Shown: positions 17,855 to 26,324 of the stretch, piece after piece
How the letters are laid out: each line of letters opens with the position of its first letter
Numbering within the stretch: the first letter of the stretch is position 1
Source of the DNA: Streptomyces sp. NBC_01351
GTDB lineage: Bacteria; Actinomycetota; Actinomycetes; Streptomycetales; Streptomycetaceae
Direction of reading: 5' to 3'
Length of the DNA stretch: 64,000 nucleotides
Assembly (NCBI RefSeq): GCF_036237315.1
Contig: NZ_CP108356.1
Location: forward strand, 2,476,501-2,540,500
Notes under the pieces: model-generated
The model's database searches: none
Told to the model about the DNA's origin: nothing
The model's input: the letters and a program-made list of their open reading frames with translations, nothing else
Position numbers and translations under genes: made by a program

Positions 17855-18460
17855 CTAGAGCGCGGCGAGGGCCGCGCGGCCCGCCACCACGACGCGGGTG
17901 TGTTCGGCGACCCGACGGCCCAGGTGCTCCGCGGTCGCGATGTCGGCCTTGTGCACGGCGTCCGCGCCCTCGTCGGAGTTGGTCTGCGCGGCGGCGCCGG
18001 CGAAGACGCCGAGGCGGTTGAGGTCGTTCTCGGAGGCGGTGCTGGAGTTCCAGCCCGGCTTCAGGCCCAGGTTGACCCAGCTCATGCCGTGCTGCGCGGC
18101 AAGGATCTGGAAGAACTGCAGGGTGTGCAGCTTGTCGCCGCTCTTGGACGCGGAGTTGGTGAAGCCGGCGGCGACCTTGTCCTGCCAGGTGTCGCCGAAC
18201 CAGCGCTTCGAGGTGGCCTCGGCGAAGACGTGGAAGGCGCCGGAGGCGGTGCCCATGTAGGTCGGCGAGCCGAAGACGATCGCGTCGGACCCGTCGAGCA
18301 GCTCCCACTGGGCGTCGTCGATCTCGTCGACCTTGATCAGGTGGACCGTGGCCCCGGCCTCGGCGGCGCCGGTGCGCACGGCCTCCGCGACGACCGCGGT
18401 GTGGCCGTAACCCGAGTGGTAGGCGATCGAGACGACGGGGGCGTGCGTGATACCGGACAA
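17855..18460 (-). CDS. Flavodoxin-fold NAD(P)H quinone reductase family protein
   Basis: 201 residues. The N-terminal flavodoxin phosphate loop (SIAYHSGYGHTAVVAEAV), the GSPTYMGTASGAF segment and the later GFTNSASKSGDKLHTLQ segment place it in the WrbA/flavodoxin-like NAD(P)H oxidoreductase family, which binds FMN. It is divergently transcribed from an HxlR regulator 127 bp away, the common arrangement for redox-responsive reductases. The specific substrate is unknown. Confidence 0.85.
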   Translation of the reverse strand: MSGITHAPVVSIAYHSGYGHTAVVAEAVRTGAAEAGATVHLIKVDEIDDAQWELLDGSDAIVFGSPTYMGTASGAFHVFAEATSKRWFGDTWQDKVAAGFTNSASKSGDKLHTLQFFQILAAQHGMSWVNLGLKPGWNSSTASENDLNRLGVFAGAAAQTNSDEGADAVHKADIATAEHLGRRVAEHTRVVVAGRAALAAL

Positions 18461-18483
18461 GGTGATCTCTCCCTCAAAAAGCT

Positions 18484-18518
18484 TTCTTGTCGCGCCACGA
18501 GGTGCGGTGCGACAAGAA
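18484..18518. promoter_or_regulatory. Operator-like palindromes between the reductase and hxlR-type genes
   Basis: TTCTTGTCGC (18484-18493) and GCGACAAGAA (18509-18518) are a perfect 10-bp inverted repeat with a 15-base centre. Just beyond it lies a second set, CTTTC-A-GAAAG, inside a CTAACT...AGTTAG pair (about 18531-18561). Both lie in the divergent promoter gap, where an HxlR-type autoregulator would bind. Confidence 0.55.
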
Positions 18519-18587
18519 CGAGAAAACCACTAACTTTCAGAAAGCGCAACCCAGCAGTTAGCGCTACCCAGGGGTAGGCTGTTGTTC

Positions 18588-18995
18588 ATGGATGCACCCA
18601 TCGTCTGTACCGAAGCCGCCGATTCCGAACTACCGTTCGATGTCTTCGCGCGCACCTGCCCGTCCCGCGAGACCCTGGAACACGTCACCGGCCGCTGGGG
18701 CAGTCTGACCATAGGCGCCCTGCGCGAGGGCCCGTGCCGGTTCAACGAACTGCGCCGACGCGTGGAGGGCGTGAGCGAGAAGATGCTCTCCCAGACCCTG
18801 CACGCGCTGGAGCGCGACGGCGTGGTCCACCGCGAGGCGCAGCCCACGAACCCGCCCCGCGTCGACTACGAACTGACCCCGCTCGGCGTCGAGGTCGCGG
18901 ACCGGCTCATCTCCCTCATCCACCTCCTGGAGGGGAACATGCCGCAGGTGCTGTCGGCCCGGCAGTTCTACGACGAGACGCGCGGGGGCCGCTGA
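18588..18995 (+). CDS. HxlR-family winged-helix regulator
   Basis: 135 residues from ATG 18588; GGGGTAGG about 9 bases upstream favours this over TTG 18582. The cysteine before the core ([22 protein letters not shown]) and the motif [30 protein letters not shown] are diagnostic of the HxlR family, dimeric regulators that often sense electrophiles or oxidants through that cysteine. It probably controls the divergent quinone-reductase gene. Its 3' end overlaps the convergent mutM gene by 28 bp. Confidence 0.9.
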   Translation: MDAPIVCTEAADSELPFDVFARTCPSRETLEHVTGRWGSLTIGALREGPCRFNELRRRVEGVSEKMLSQTLHALERDGVVHREAQPTNPPRVDYELTPLGVEVADRLISLIHLLEGNMPQVLSARQFYDETRGGR

Positions 18996-19852
18996 CAGCG
19001 CGGGCAGAAGTAGCTCGACCGGTTCATCCACGGCCGGCGCCGCATCGGCGTACCGCAGCGGCGGCAGGGCTCGTCCTCGCGCCCGTAGGCGTCGAGCGAG
19101 CGGTCGAAGTAGCCCGACTCGCCGTTCACATTGACGTACAGGCTGTCGAAGCTGGTGCCGCCGACCGCGAGGGCGGCGTTCATGACGTCCCGGACGTGGC
19201 CGAGGAGTTCCGCGCTCCGGGGGCGCGTGAGGGTGGCGGTGGGGCGCTCGTAGTGCAGCTTCGCGCGCCACAGCGCCTCGTCGGCGTAGATGTTCCCGAC
19301 CCCGCTGATCAGGGACTGGTCCAGCAGAGCCCGCTTGACGGTGGTCCGCTTGGCGCGCAGCGCCAGGTGGTAGGCCCCCTCGTCGAACAGCGGGTCCAGG
19401 GGGTCGCGCGCGATGTGCGCGATGACGTCGGGCAGCCCGTCGGGGGTGTTCTCGTGCAACGACAGCCCGCCGAAGGTCCGCTGGTCCACGAAGCGCAGCT
19501 CGCTCCCCGCGGCGCCCGCGGCGGAGCCGCTGTCGGAATCAGTGAACCGCACCCTGATCCGCAGGTGCTTCTCGTCCGGGGCGTCCTGCGGCTGCACGAG
19601 CAGCTGCCCGCTCATCCCGAGGTGCCCCAGCACGGACTGGTGGCCGCCCTCAAGGGGAAGCCACAGGTACTTCCCGCGCCGCCGCGGCACCCCGATGGTC
19701 TCCCCCCGCAGCCGCGCCGCGAAGTCCGCGCCGCCGCCCGCGTGGCGCCGTACGGCCCTCGGGTGCAGGACCTCGACCGTCTCCACGGTCCGCCCGGCCA
19801 CCCAGCGCTCCAGCCCCCGCCGGACGACTTCGACCTCGGGCAGCTCGGGCAC
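18968..19852 (-). CDS. mutM: Formamidopyrimidine-DNA glycosylase
   Basis: 294 residues from the GTG at 19850-19852, which puts the catalytic Pro-2/Glu-3 ([16 protein letters not shown]) right after the initiator. Other family features are [24 protein letters not shown] and a C-terminal zinc finger CRRC...CPRC. The enzyme removes 8-oxoguanine and formamidopyrimidines. It is the last gene of the leftward housekeeping run and overlaps the convergent hxlR-type gene by 28 bp, so the two transcripts are complementary at their ends. Confidence 0.96.
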   Translation of the reverse strand: MPELPEVEVVRRGLERWVAGRTVETVEVLHPRAVRRHAGGGADFAARLRGETIGVPRRRGKYLWLPLEGGHQSVLGHLGMSGQLLVQPQDAPDEKHLRIRVRFTDSDSGSAAGAAGSELRFVDQRTFGGLSLHENTPDGLPDVIAHIARDPLDPLFDEGAYHLALRAKRTTVKRALLDQSLISGVGNIYADEALWRAKLHYERPTATLTRPRSAELLGHVRDVMNAALAVGGTSFDSLYVNVNGESGYFDRSLDAYGREDEPCRRCGTPMRRRPWMNRSSYFCPRCQRPPRVSS

Positions 19853-19991
19853 GGTGTTCCTCCGGAGGGATCGGATCGGGCTCTCATCGACGAGCGTACT
19901 CACCGGCCCCGCGGGGTCGGTGAAACGGGTCCGCCCCGCCGCCTGCTGCGCAGGTGACGGGGCGGGGCAATCCCGAAGGAAGGGTCGGGCG

Positions 19992-20837
19992 TCAGGCGCC
20001 GGGCGCCGGTTCGGCGGGGTTCGGCGTCCCGCCGTCCTCCGCCTCGGCCGGAGCCGGGGCTTCGGCCGGAGCGGCAGCGGCTGCGGCCTCGGCCGCGATC
20101 CGCTCGTCCGCGGCGGCACGGATCCCGCGCCACGCGGACTCCGCCGCCTGCTGTTCCGCTTCCTTCTTGCTGCGGCCGGTGCCGGTGCCGTACGAGACAC
20201 CACCGACGCGGGCGGCAGCGGTGAAGGTCTTCTCGTGGTCCGGACCGGTCTCGGTGACCAGGTATTCCGGTACGCCAAGACCTTCGGCTGCCGTCAGCTC
20301 CTGGAGACTGGTCTTCCAGTCCAGGCCGGCACCGAGGTTCGAGGACTTCTCGATAAGCGGGTCGAAGAGCCGGTGAACCAGCTCCGAGGCCGCGTCGAGG
20401 CCCTGGTCGAGGTAGACCGCGCCGATCACCGCTTCAAGGGTGTCGGCGAGGATGGAGGCCTTGTCCCGGCCGCCCGTGCCCTCTTCGCCCCGGCCGAGCC
20501 GGATGAAGGAGCCGAGTTCGAGGCCGCGCCCGACCTCCGCAAGTGCGCGTGAGTTGACCACCGCGGCCCGGAGCTTGGCCAGCTGGCCCTCGGGGAGATC
20601 GGGGTGGGTCGTGTACAGCGTGTCCGTGACCACCAGGCCCAGCACGGAGTCCCCGAGGAACTCCAGGCGTTCGTTGGTGGGCAGACCGCCGTTCTCGTAC
20701 GCGTACGAACGGTGGGTCAGTGCACGCACCAGAAGGGCGGACTCGAGTCGATACCCGAGCCGCCCTTCCAGAAGCGTGTGGGACGAGGCCGCGTTGTTAC
20801 TGTCTGCCTGCTTCTCAGCGTTGGACAGCTCAGACAT
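19992..20837 (-). CDS. rnc: Ribonuclease III (AbsB)
   Basis: 281 residues from the ATG at 20835-20837. The RNase III signature [14 protein letters not shown] is at residues 55-68, the second acidic site is in [14 protein letters not shown], and a dsRNA-binding domain ([10 protein letters not shown] ... [13 protein letters not shown]) follows. A 45-residue Ala/Pro/Glu-rich tail is added. In Streptomyces this enzyme is AbsB, needed for antibiotic production as well as rRNA processing. It lies 19 bp after rpmF. Confidence 0.95.
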   Translation of the reverse strand: MSELSNAEKQADSNNAASSHTLLEGRLGYRLESALLVRALTHRSYAYENGGLPTNERLEFLGDSVLGLVVTDTLYTTHPDLPEGQLAKLRAAVVNSRALAEVGRGLELGSFIRLGRGEEGTGGRDKASILADTLEAVIGAVYLDQGLDAASELVHRLFDPLIEKSSNLGAGLDWKTSLQELTAAEGLGVPEYLVTETGPDHEKTFTAAARVGGVSYGTGTGRSKKEAEQQAAESAWRGIRAAADERIAAEAAAAAAPAEAPAPAEAEDGGTPNPAEPAPGA

Positions 20838-20856
20838 TGCGCCTCTCACCAGCCGC

Positions 20857-21030
20857 TCAGACCTCGAGGACCTGGCGCTTGTTGTAGGTGCCGCAGCTCG
20901 GGCACGCAATGTGCTGGAGCTTCGGCTCCTGGCAACGCTCGCACGAAACCAGGGTGGGGACCGCAGCCTTCCACTGCGACCGGCGGTGGCGCGTGTTGCT
21001 GCGCGACATCTTCCGCTTCGGAACAGCCAC
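20857..21030 (-). CDS. rpmF: Ribosomal protein L32
   Basis: 57 residues from GTG (21028-21030). The sequence [20 protein letters not shown] is typical of L32, and two CxxC pairs (CERC, CPSC) form a zinc ribbon. It starts 2 bp after the DUF177 gene and is followed by rnc after 19 bp, the conserved DUF177-rpmF-rnc arrangement. Confidence 0.96.
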   Translation of the reverse strand: MAVPKRKMSRSNTRHRRSQWKAAVPTLVSCERCQEPKLQHIACPSCGTYNKRQVLEV

Positions 21031-21032
21031 GG

Positions 21033-21701
21033 CTACTTCTCCTGCTTCTCGGCGGCGCCCTGAACTCCGTCAGAGGCAGTGCCGCTCATGTTGTCCTTCT
21101 CGTCGTCCTGATCGGTCACGACGAGTCCCTGCAATGCCGCCCAACGGATGTCGACGGCGTCATGGTGGTGGTCCGGGTCGTCGTTCAGGCTGAGCCCGCA
21201 ATCGGGGCACAGTCCGAGACAGTCCTCCCGGCACACCGGCTGCATGGGCAGTGCGAGCACCACCACATCCCGCAGCACGGGTTCGAGGTCGAACAAGCCG
21301 TCCTCGAGGTAGAGCGTGTCCTCGTCGTCCTCGGCGTCGTCGGCCGGCTCCGCCTTCGAGCGGCTCCGGTCGTCGGCGTCAGGGTACGAGAACATCTCCT
21401 GGAAGTCCGCCTTGAGCTCGCGCTCGACGGACTCCAGACACCTTACGCACTCCCCTACGGCCGATGCACGGGCGGTGCCTGTGACAAGCACACCTTCCAT
21501 GACCGACTCGAGGCGGATGCTGAGCTTCAGCGGGGCACCTTCCGGCACTCCGATGACGCCGACGAGACCGAAGTCCGCCGGTGTCGCGATCTCACGGGAC
21601 AGCCGCTGCATGGCACCAGGACGCCGGCCCAACTCGTGCGTGTCGAACACGAGGGGGTTGCGGTGGTCGAGGCGGGTGTTCAGGGCTGTTCCTGCTTTCA
21701 C
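21033..21701 (-). CDS. DUF177 (YceD) family protein
   Basis: 222 residues from GTG 21699-21701. A CTG at 21681-21683, with an AGGA ahead of it, would give the start [17 protein letters not shown] that I remember from relatives, so the true start is uncertain. The family core CVRCLES and the [17 protein letters not shown] cysteine cluster are present, which may bind metal. YceD proteins are almost always encoded next to rpmF and are linked to ribosomal RNA metabolism, but the mechanism is unknown. Confidence 0.85.
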   Translation of the reverse strand: MKAGTALNTRLDHRNPLVFDTHELGRRPGAMQRLSREIATPADFGLVGVIGVPEGAPLKLSIRLESVMEGVLVTGTARASAVGECVRCLESVERELKADFQEMFSYPDADDRSRSKAEPADDAEDDEDTLYLEDGLFDLEPVLRDVVVLALPMQPVCREDCLGLCPDCGLSLNDDPDHHHDAVDIRWAALQGLVVTDQDDEKDNMSGTASDGVQGAAEKQEK

Positions 21702-21812
21702 GGATCGCTGAAGATCAAAATTTCCGCCACTCAAGGGCAGCATGGATCGCGGTGCATACGCGCGACCGAAGAGCCAGGATACCCGCCGCTTCGCCCTGAG
21801 CCCAATCCGGGT

Positions 21813-22865
21813 TCAGCGCCCCTGCTCGTACTGGCGCAGCTGGTCCAGATTGATCATGCTCGTGTCGAAGAAGCTGGTCTCGTCGAGCGAGGCCTGCTGG
21901 GGCTCGGGCTGCTGCTGGTACGCCGCGTAGGGGTCCGGCTGCTGCGCGACATAGTGCGCGGCGTAAGCCGCTCCGGTGGAGCCGGTGCTTGCACCGGGGT
22001 ACGGGTCCGGCTGCTGCTGGTAGCCGTACGGGTCCTGGTACGCATAGGCGTCCTGCTGCTGCGGCACCGGCTGGTAGCCGTACGTGTCGTACACCGGCTC
22101 CGCCTGCGCCGGGATCGGCACGGCCACCGGGGCCTCCGGCTCGGCCAGGCCGGCCAGGAAGTCCGCGTCGCTCTCCGAGCGGGAGGACCGGCCCCCGGCG
22201 GCCTCCTGGGCGGCCATGTGCGCGCCGAGGTCGTCCGTGGGCACCCGGCCCAGCAGCTTCTGCCGGCCGCGCCCCACGGCCTCCAGGGTCTTGGAGAGCA
22301 CCGCCTCGAAGGTCGCCAGCTTGGTGTCCACGTACGCGTCCGCCTGCTGCCGCTGCGTCTCGGGGTCGTGGCTGCGCTCGGGCGCCTCGGCGTCGGCGTA
22401 GCCGTGCTCGTCCAGCCCCGGGCCGCGGCCCAGCAGCTTCTCCCTGCCCCGGTCCACCGAGCCGATGGTCTTGGTCAGCACGACCTCGAAGTTCGCGAGC
22501 TTGCTGTCGACGTAGTCGTCGGCCTCGGCCCGGATCTCCTCGGCCTCCCGGCGGGCCTCGTCCAGGATCCGGTCCGCCTCGGCCTGGGAGCGGCGCGCGA
22601 TCTCGGTGTCGGAGATCAGCGAGCCGCGCTGGTTGTGGGCGGACTCGATGATCCGCTCCGCCTCCCGGCGGGCCTCCTCGACCATCTGCTCGCGGCCGCC
22701 GATGAGCTCCTGCGCCTGCGCGAGCGAGCCGGGGAGCGCCTGGCGTACCTCTTCGAGCCGGTCGAGCAGCTCGGCGCGGTTGATCACGCAGGAGGCCGAC
22801 ATGGGCATGGACCGGGCGCCGCCGACGGCCGCGACGATCTCGTCGAGCTTCTTCTGCACGTCCAT
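21813..22865 (-). CDS. DivIVA-like coiled-coil protein (SepIVA family)
   Basis: 350 residues from the ATG at 22863-22865. The first 110 residues are a charged coiled coil (LLDRLEEVRQALPGS, QMVEEARREAERIIESA, AEADRILDEARREAEEIRAEA). Residues 116-149 and 176-209 are two copies of a motif of the form DxYVDxKLAxFExVLxKTxxxVxRGRxKLLGR. The C-terminus is a Gln/Tyr/Pro-rich tail ending in an acidic segment (SFFDTSMINLDQLRQYEQGR). By neighbourhood (DUF177, rpmF, rnc, coaD) it matches mycobacterial SepIVA, a septation and tip-growth factor; a similar cytoskeletal role is an inference. Confidence 0.75.
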   Translation of the reverse strand: MDVQKKLDEIVAAVGGARSMPMSASCVINRAELLDRLEEVRQALPGSLAQAQELIGGREQMVEEARREAERIIESAHNQRGSLISDTEIARRSQAEADRILDEARREAEEIRAEADDYVDSKLANFEVVLTKTIGSVDRGREKLLGRGPGLDEHGYADAEAPERSHDPETQRQQADAYVDTKLATFEAVLSKTLEAVGRGRQKLLGRVPTDDLGAHMAAQEAAGGRSSRSESDADFLAGLAEPEAPVAVPIPAQAEPVYDTYGYQPVPQQQDAYAYQDPYGYQQQPDPYPGASTGSTGAAYAAHYVAQQPDPYAAYQQQPEPQQASLDETSFFDTSMINLDQLRQYEQGR

Positions 22866-22949
22866 GGGGGCTCGCACTCTCTCGGCCTCGGGCGGTTCCT
22901 GAGACGGACGCCACGACTGTAAGGCCACCGGGCGGGCGCCCGACACTGA

Positions 22950-22964
22950 CTGACGGCCCGTCAG
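22950..22964. promoter_or_regulatory. Palindrome CTGACG-N3-CGTCAG between coaD and the sepIVA-like gene
   Basis: A perfect 6-3-6 palindrome, CTGACGGCCCGTCAG, lies 84 bp upstream of the sepIVA-like start and 16 bp past the coaD stop. It has the same half-sites as 9088-9102. It could be an operator for the downstream gene or a short weak terminator for coaD. Confidence 0.45.
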
Positions 22965-22980
22965 ACAGCCGGCCTGCGGA

Positions 22981-23478
22981 TCAGCGGTTGCGCAGCCGTT
23001 CCATCAGCGCCGTGTGCACGTGCGCGGGCAACAGGTGGGCGACGTCGCCGCCCCAGGTCGCGACCTCCTTGACCAGCGAGGAGGACAGGAAGCTGTAGGT
23101 GGGGTTGGTCGGGACGAACAGCGTCTCGACGCCCGACAGGCCCATGTTCATCTGGGCCATCTGGAGCTCGTAGTCGAAGTCGCTGACGGCACGCAGGCCC
23201 TTGACGATGGCCGGGATGTCCCGCTGCTTGCAGAAGTCGACGAGCAGCCCGTGGAAGGCCTCGACCTCGATGTTGCCGTAGTCCGCGACCGCCTCGCGGA
23301 TCAGCTCGATCCGCTCCTCGACGGTGAACAGGCCCTTCTTCGACTGGTTGATCATCACGGCGACGTGCACGACGTCGTAGAGCCTGGAGGCGCGTCCGAT
23401 GATGTCGAGGTGTCCGTTGGTGATGGGGTCGAAGGACCCGGGACAGACGGCGCGGCGCAACTGAGCTCCCTCGTTCAT
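22981..23478 (-). CDS. coaD: Phosphopantetheine adenylyltransferase
   Basis: 165 residues, standard for CoaD. It carries PGSFDPITNGHLDI (nucleotidyltransferase HxGH-type motif), KGLRAVSDFDYELQMAQMN and the C-terminal SFLSSSLVKEVA. It transfers AMP to 4'-phosphopantetheine in coenzyme A synthesis. Its start overlaps the rsmD stop by 4 bp, so the two are translationally coupled. Confidence 0.96.
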   Translation of the reverse strand: MNEGAQLRRAVCPGSFDPITNGHLDIIGRASRLYDVVHVAVMINQSKKGLFTVEERIELIREAVADYGNIEVEAFHGLLVDFCKQRDIPAIVKGLRAVSDFDYELQMAQMNMGLSGVETLFVPTNPTYSFLSSSLVKEVATWGGDVAHLLPAHVHTALMERLRNR

Positions 23479-24053
23479 GAGTCTTCGCTGGTGAAGGCGG
23501 CGCGACCGTACCAAAGGGTGCCCTCGCCGTACTTCCGCGACCGGAGCGGCTCGAAGCCCTCGGGCCACGGGAAGGCGCCGCTCCTCGTGCTGCGCTCCAC
23601 GGTGACGAGCGCGTCGTCCGTGAGCCAGCCATTGGACCGGAGTGTGAGGAGGATCTCGCACAGTTCCGCGTGGTCCACGGCGTACGGCGGGTCCAGGAAG
23701 ACGATGTCGTACGGGTCTGCGAGCGCGGCTCCCGCCACGATCTGCTCGGCCTTGCCCGCCCGGAACTCGGCGCCGGGCAGGCCCAGCGTCCTGATGTTGT
23801 CCCGGATCGCCTTGGCCGCCTTGGCGTCGGCCTCGACCAGCAGCGCGTGGGCCGCGCCGCGCGAGAGGGCCTCCAGGCCCACGGCGCCGGAGCCGCCGTA
23901 CAGGTCGAGCACCCGGGCCCCTTCGAGGCCGTGCAGCGACTCCCACGTGGAGAAGAGCCCTTCGCGCATCCGGTCCGAGGTCGGCCGGGTGCCGGTGCCG
24001 GGGGGCACGGCCAGCCGTCGCCCGCCGGCGCTGCCGGCGATCACGCGGGTCAT
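23475..24053 (-). CDS. rsmD: 16S rRNA (guanine-966-N2)-methyltransferase RsmD
   Basis: 192 residues. It begins with the RsmD-type MTRVIAGSAGGRRLAVPPG, followed by RPTSDRMREGLF, the SAM-binding LDLYGGSGAVGLEALSRGA and the catalytic DIVFLDPPY. It methylates the small-subunit rRNA. It lies in an operon with recG upstream (47 bp) and coaD downstream (4-bp overlap). Confidence 0.95.
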   Translation of the reverse strand: MTRVIAGSAGGRRLAVPPGTGTRPTSDRMREGLFSTWESLHGLEGARVLDLYGGSGAVGLEALSRGAAHALLVEADAKAAKAIRDNIRTLGLPGAEFRAGKAEQIVAGAALADPYDIVFLDPPYAVDHAELCEILLTLRSNGWLTDDALVTVERSTRSGAFPWPEGFEPLRSRKYGEGTLWYGRAAFTSEDS

Positions 24054-24100
24054 CTGGGGGTTCCTTCAATCTCCTCGGGGGACAACGAGCACCCCCATTG

Positions 24101-26308
24101 TCAGCCCTTCTCCAGATACTGCTCCCGCTCGGTGTCCAGGAGTGCGTCCAGGGCGGTGCGCAGGCCCGGCAGCCGCTCCAGCTCCGGATCGGCGGCGACC
24201 ACGCGGCCGGCCTCCTCCCGGGCCTGGGCGATGACCTCCTCGTCCTCGATGACGGACAGCACCCGCAGAGAGGAGCGCACCCCGGACTGGGCCTGGCCCA
24301 GCACGTCGCCCTCGCGGCGCTGTTCCAGGTCGATCCGGGAGAGCTCGAAGCCGTCGAGGGTGTCCGCGACGGCGGTCAGCCGGGCCCGGGCTGGGCTCGC
24401 CTCGTGCATCTCGCTGACCAGCAGGCACAGCCCGGGGGCGGAGCCGCGGCCGACGCGGCCGCGCAGCTGGTGGAGTTGGGAGACGCCGAAGCGGTCCGCG
24501 TCCATGATCACCATGACGGTGGAGTTCGGGACGTTCACCCCGACCTCGATCACGGTGGTGGCGACGAGCACCTTGACCTCTCCGGCGGCGAACCGGCGCA
24601 TGACGTCGTCCTTGTCGGCCGGGTCCATGCGGCCGTGCAGCACCTCCACCGACAGTCCGGCGAGCGGTCCGCGCGTGAGCTGCTCGGCGATGTCCAGGAC
24701 GGCGAGCGGCGGCCGCTTCTCGTCCTCGTCCAGCGCGGAGCCCTTCTTCTTCGGCTCCTCCTCGTCGCCGATCCGCGGGCAGACCACGTACGCCTGGTGG
24801 CCGTTCTCCACCTCCTCGCGGACCCGCTCCCAGGCCCGGGCGAGGAAGTGCGGCTTGTCCTTGGCGGGCACCACGTGCGTGGCGATCGGAGAACGCCCGG
24901 CGGGCAGCTGGTCGAGGACGGAGGTCTCCAGGTCGCCGAAGACGGTCATCGCGACGGTGCGCGGGATCGGGGTCGCCGTCATCACCAGCAGGTGCGGGGG
25001 CTGCTTCCCCTTGGACCGCAGCGCGTCGCGCTGCTCCACGCCGAAGCGGTGCTGTTCGTCGACGACGACCAGCCCGAGGTCGTGGAACTGCACCTTGTCC
25101 TCGATCAGGGCGTGCGTGCCGATCACGATCCCGGCCTCGCCGGTGATCAGGTCGAGCAGCGCCTGCCGGCGCGCGGGCATCCCCATCGACCCGGTGAGCA
25201 GCACGACCTTGGTCCCCTGGTCCGAGCCGCCGAGCATGCCTCCTTCGGCCAGCTCGCCCATCATCTCGGTGATGGAGCGGTGGTGCTGCTGGGCGAGCAC
25301 CTCGGTGGGCGCGAGCATCGCGGCCTGCCCCCCGGAGTCCACGACGGTGAGCATGGCGCGCAGAGCCACCATCGTCTTCCCGGATCCGACCTCGCCCTGG
25401 AGGAGGCGGTGCATGGGGTGTTCGGTGGCCAGGTCGTCGAAGATCTCCTTGGAGACCGTCTGCTGGCCCTCGGTGAGGGTGAACGGGAGCTTGGCGTCGA
25501 AGGAGTCGAGCAGGCCGCCGGGGGTGGGGCGGCGGGGGACGGCCGGGAGCTGGGAGTCGGCGTGCCGGCGGCGGGCCAGGGCGACCTGGAGGACGAAGGC
25601 CTCGTCCCACTTCAGGCGCTGGCGGGCGTCCTCGATGTCGGCCTTGGTGGTCGGCCGGTGGATCTTGAGGAGGGCCTCGGTGAGCGGGACCAGTCCGCGC
25701 CCCTCGCGCAGGGCGGGCGGCAGCGGGTCCACGACCTCCTGGGCCCTGGGCAGTACCGCGTCCACGCACTTGGCGATCTTCCAGGACTCCAGCTTCGCGC
25801 AGGCCGGGTAGATCGGGATGAGCTGGCCGGCGAAGGCGGCCGCCGCGTCCCGGTCGGAGGCGTCCGCGCCGAGCGGCTCGTAGGCGGGGTGGGCCAGCTG
25901 GAGCTTGCGGTTGAACATCGAGACCTTGCCCGCGAACATCGCGCGGCTGCCGGGCAGGAGTTCCTTGTGCGGCTTGTGGACCCCGGCGCCGAAGAAGACC
26001 AGCTGGAGGCGGCCGTTGCCGTCGGTGATGGTGACTTCGAGGCGCTTCCCGCCGCCGCGGCTGCCCTGGTACGTCAGCAGCCGGGCGTCGGCGACCTGCG
26101 CGACGACGGTGACGTGCTCGTCGATCTGGTCGGCGAGGTCCGTGAGGGAGGTCAGCTCCCCGCGCTCGGCGTACCGGCGTGGGTAGTGGTGGAGCAGGTC
26201 CAGGGCCGTGTGCAGGCCGAGCTGCTCGGCCAGCACCTTGGCGGTGGCGGGGCCGAGCGTCTTCTTGAGGTCTTCGTCGAGCGCGGGCACGTGTTCATTG
26301 CACACCAT
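24101..26308 (-). CDS. recG: ATP-dependent DNA helicase RecG
   Basis: 735 residues. An N-terminal OB-fold wedge domain (about residues 60-160) is followed by helicase motifs: GEVGSGKTMVALRA (Walker A), VVDEQHRFG (DExH), MTATPIPRT and QLRGRVGRG. RecG remodels stalled forks and Holliday junctions. GTG at 26288-26290 (giving MPALDEDLKKTLG) is an alternative start that fits relatives better than the ATG at 26308; neither has a clear ribosome site. It starts 16 bp after fakA. Confidence 0.95.
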   Translation of the reverse strand: MVCNEHVPALDEDLKKTLGPATAKVLAEQLGLHTALDLLHHYPRRYAERGELTSLTDLADQIDEHVTVVAQVADARLLTYQGSRGGGKRLEVTITDGNGRLQLVFFGAGVHKPHKELLPGSRAMFAGKVSMFNRKLQLAHPAYEPLGADASDRDAAAAFAGQLIPIYPACAKLESWKIAKCVDAVLPRAQEVVDPLPPALREGRGLVPLTEALLKIHRPTTKADIEDARQRLKWDEAFVLQVALARRRHADSQLPAVPRRPTPGGLLDSFDAKLPFTLTEGQQTVSKEIFDDLATEHPMHRLLQGEVGSGKTMVALRAMLTVVDSGGQAAMLAPTEVLAQQHHRSITEMMGELAEGGMLGGSDQGTKVVLLTGSMGMPARRQALLDLITGEAGIVIGTHALIEDKVQFHDLGLVVVDEQHRFGVEQRDALRSKGKQPPHLLVMTATPIPRTVAMTVFGDLETSVLDQLPAGRSPIATHVVPAKDKPHFLARAWERVREEVENGHQAYVVCPRIGDEEEPKKKGSALDEDEKRPPLAVLDIAEQLTRGPLAGLSVEVLHGRMDPADKDDVMRRFAAGEVKVLVATTVIEVGVNVPNSTVMVIMDADRFGVSQLHQLRGRVGRGSAPGLCLLVSEMHEASPARARLTAVADTLDGFELSRIDLEQRREGDVLGQAQSGVRSSLRVLSVIEDEEVIAQAREEAGRVVAADPELERLPGLRTALDALLDTEREQYLEKG

Positions 26309-26324
26309 GGCGCCGACAAGCCCG

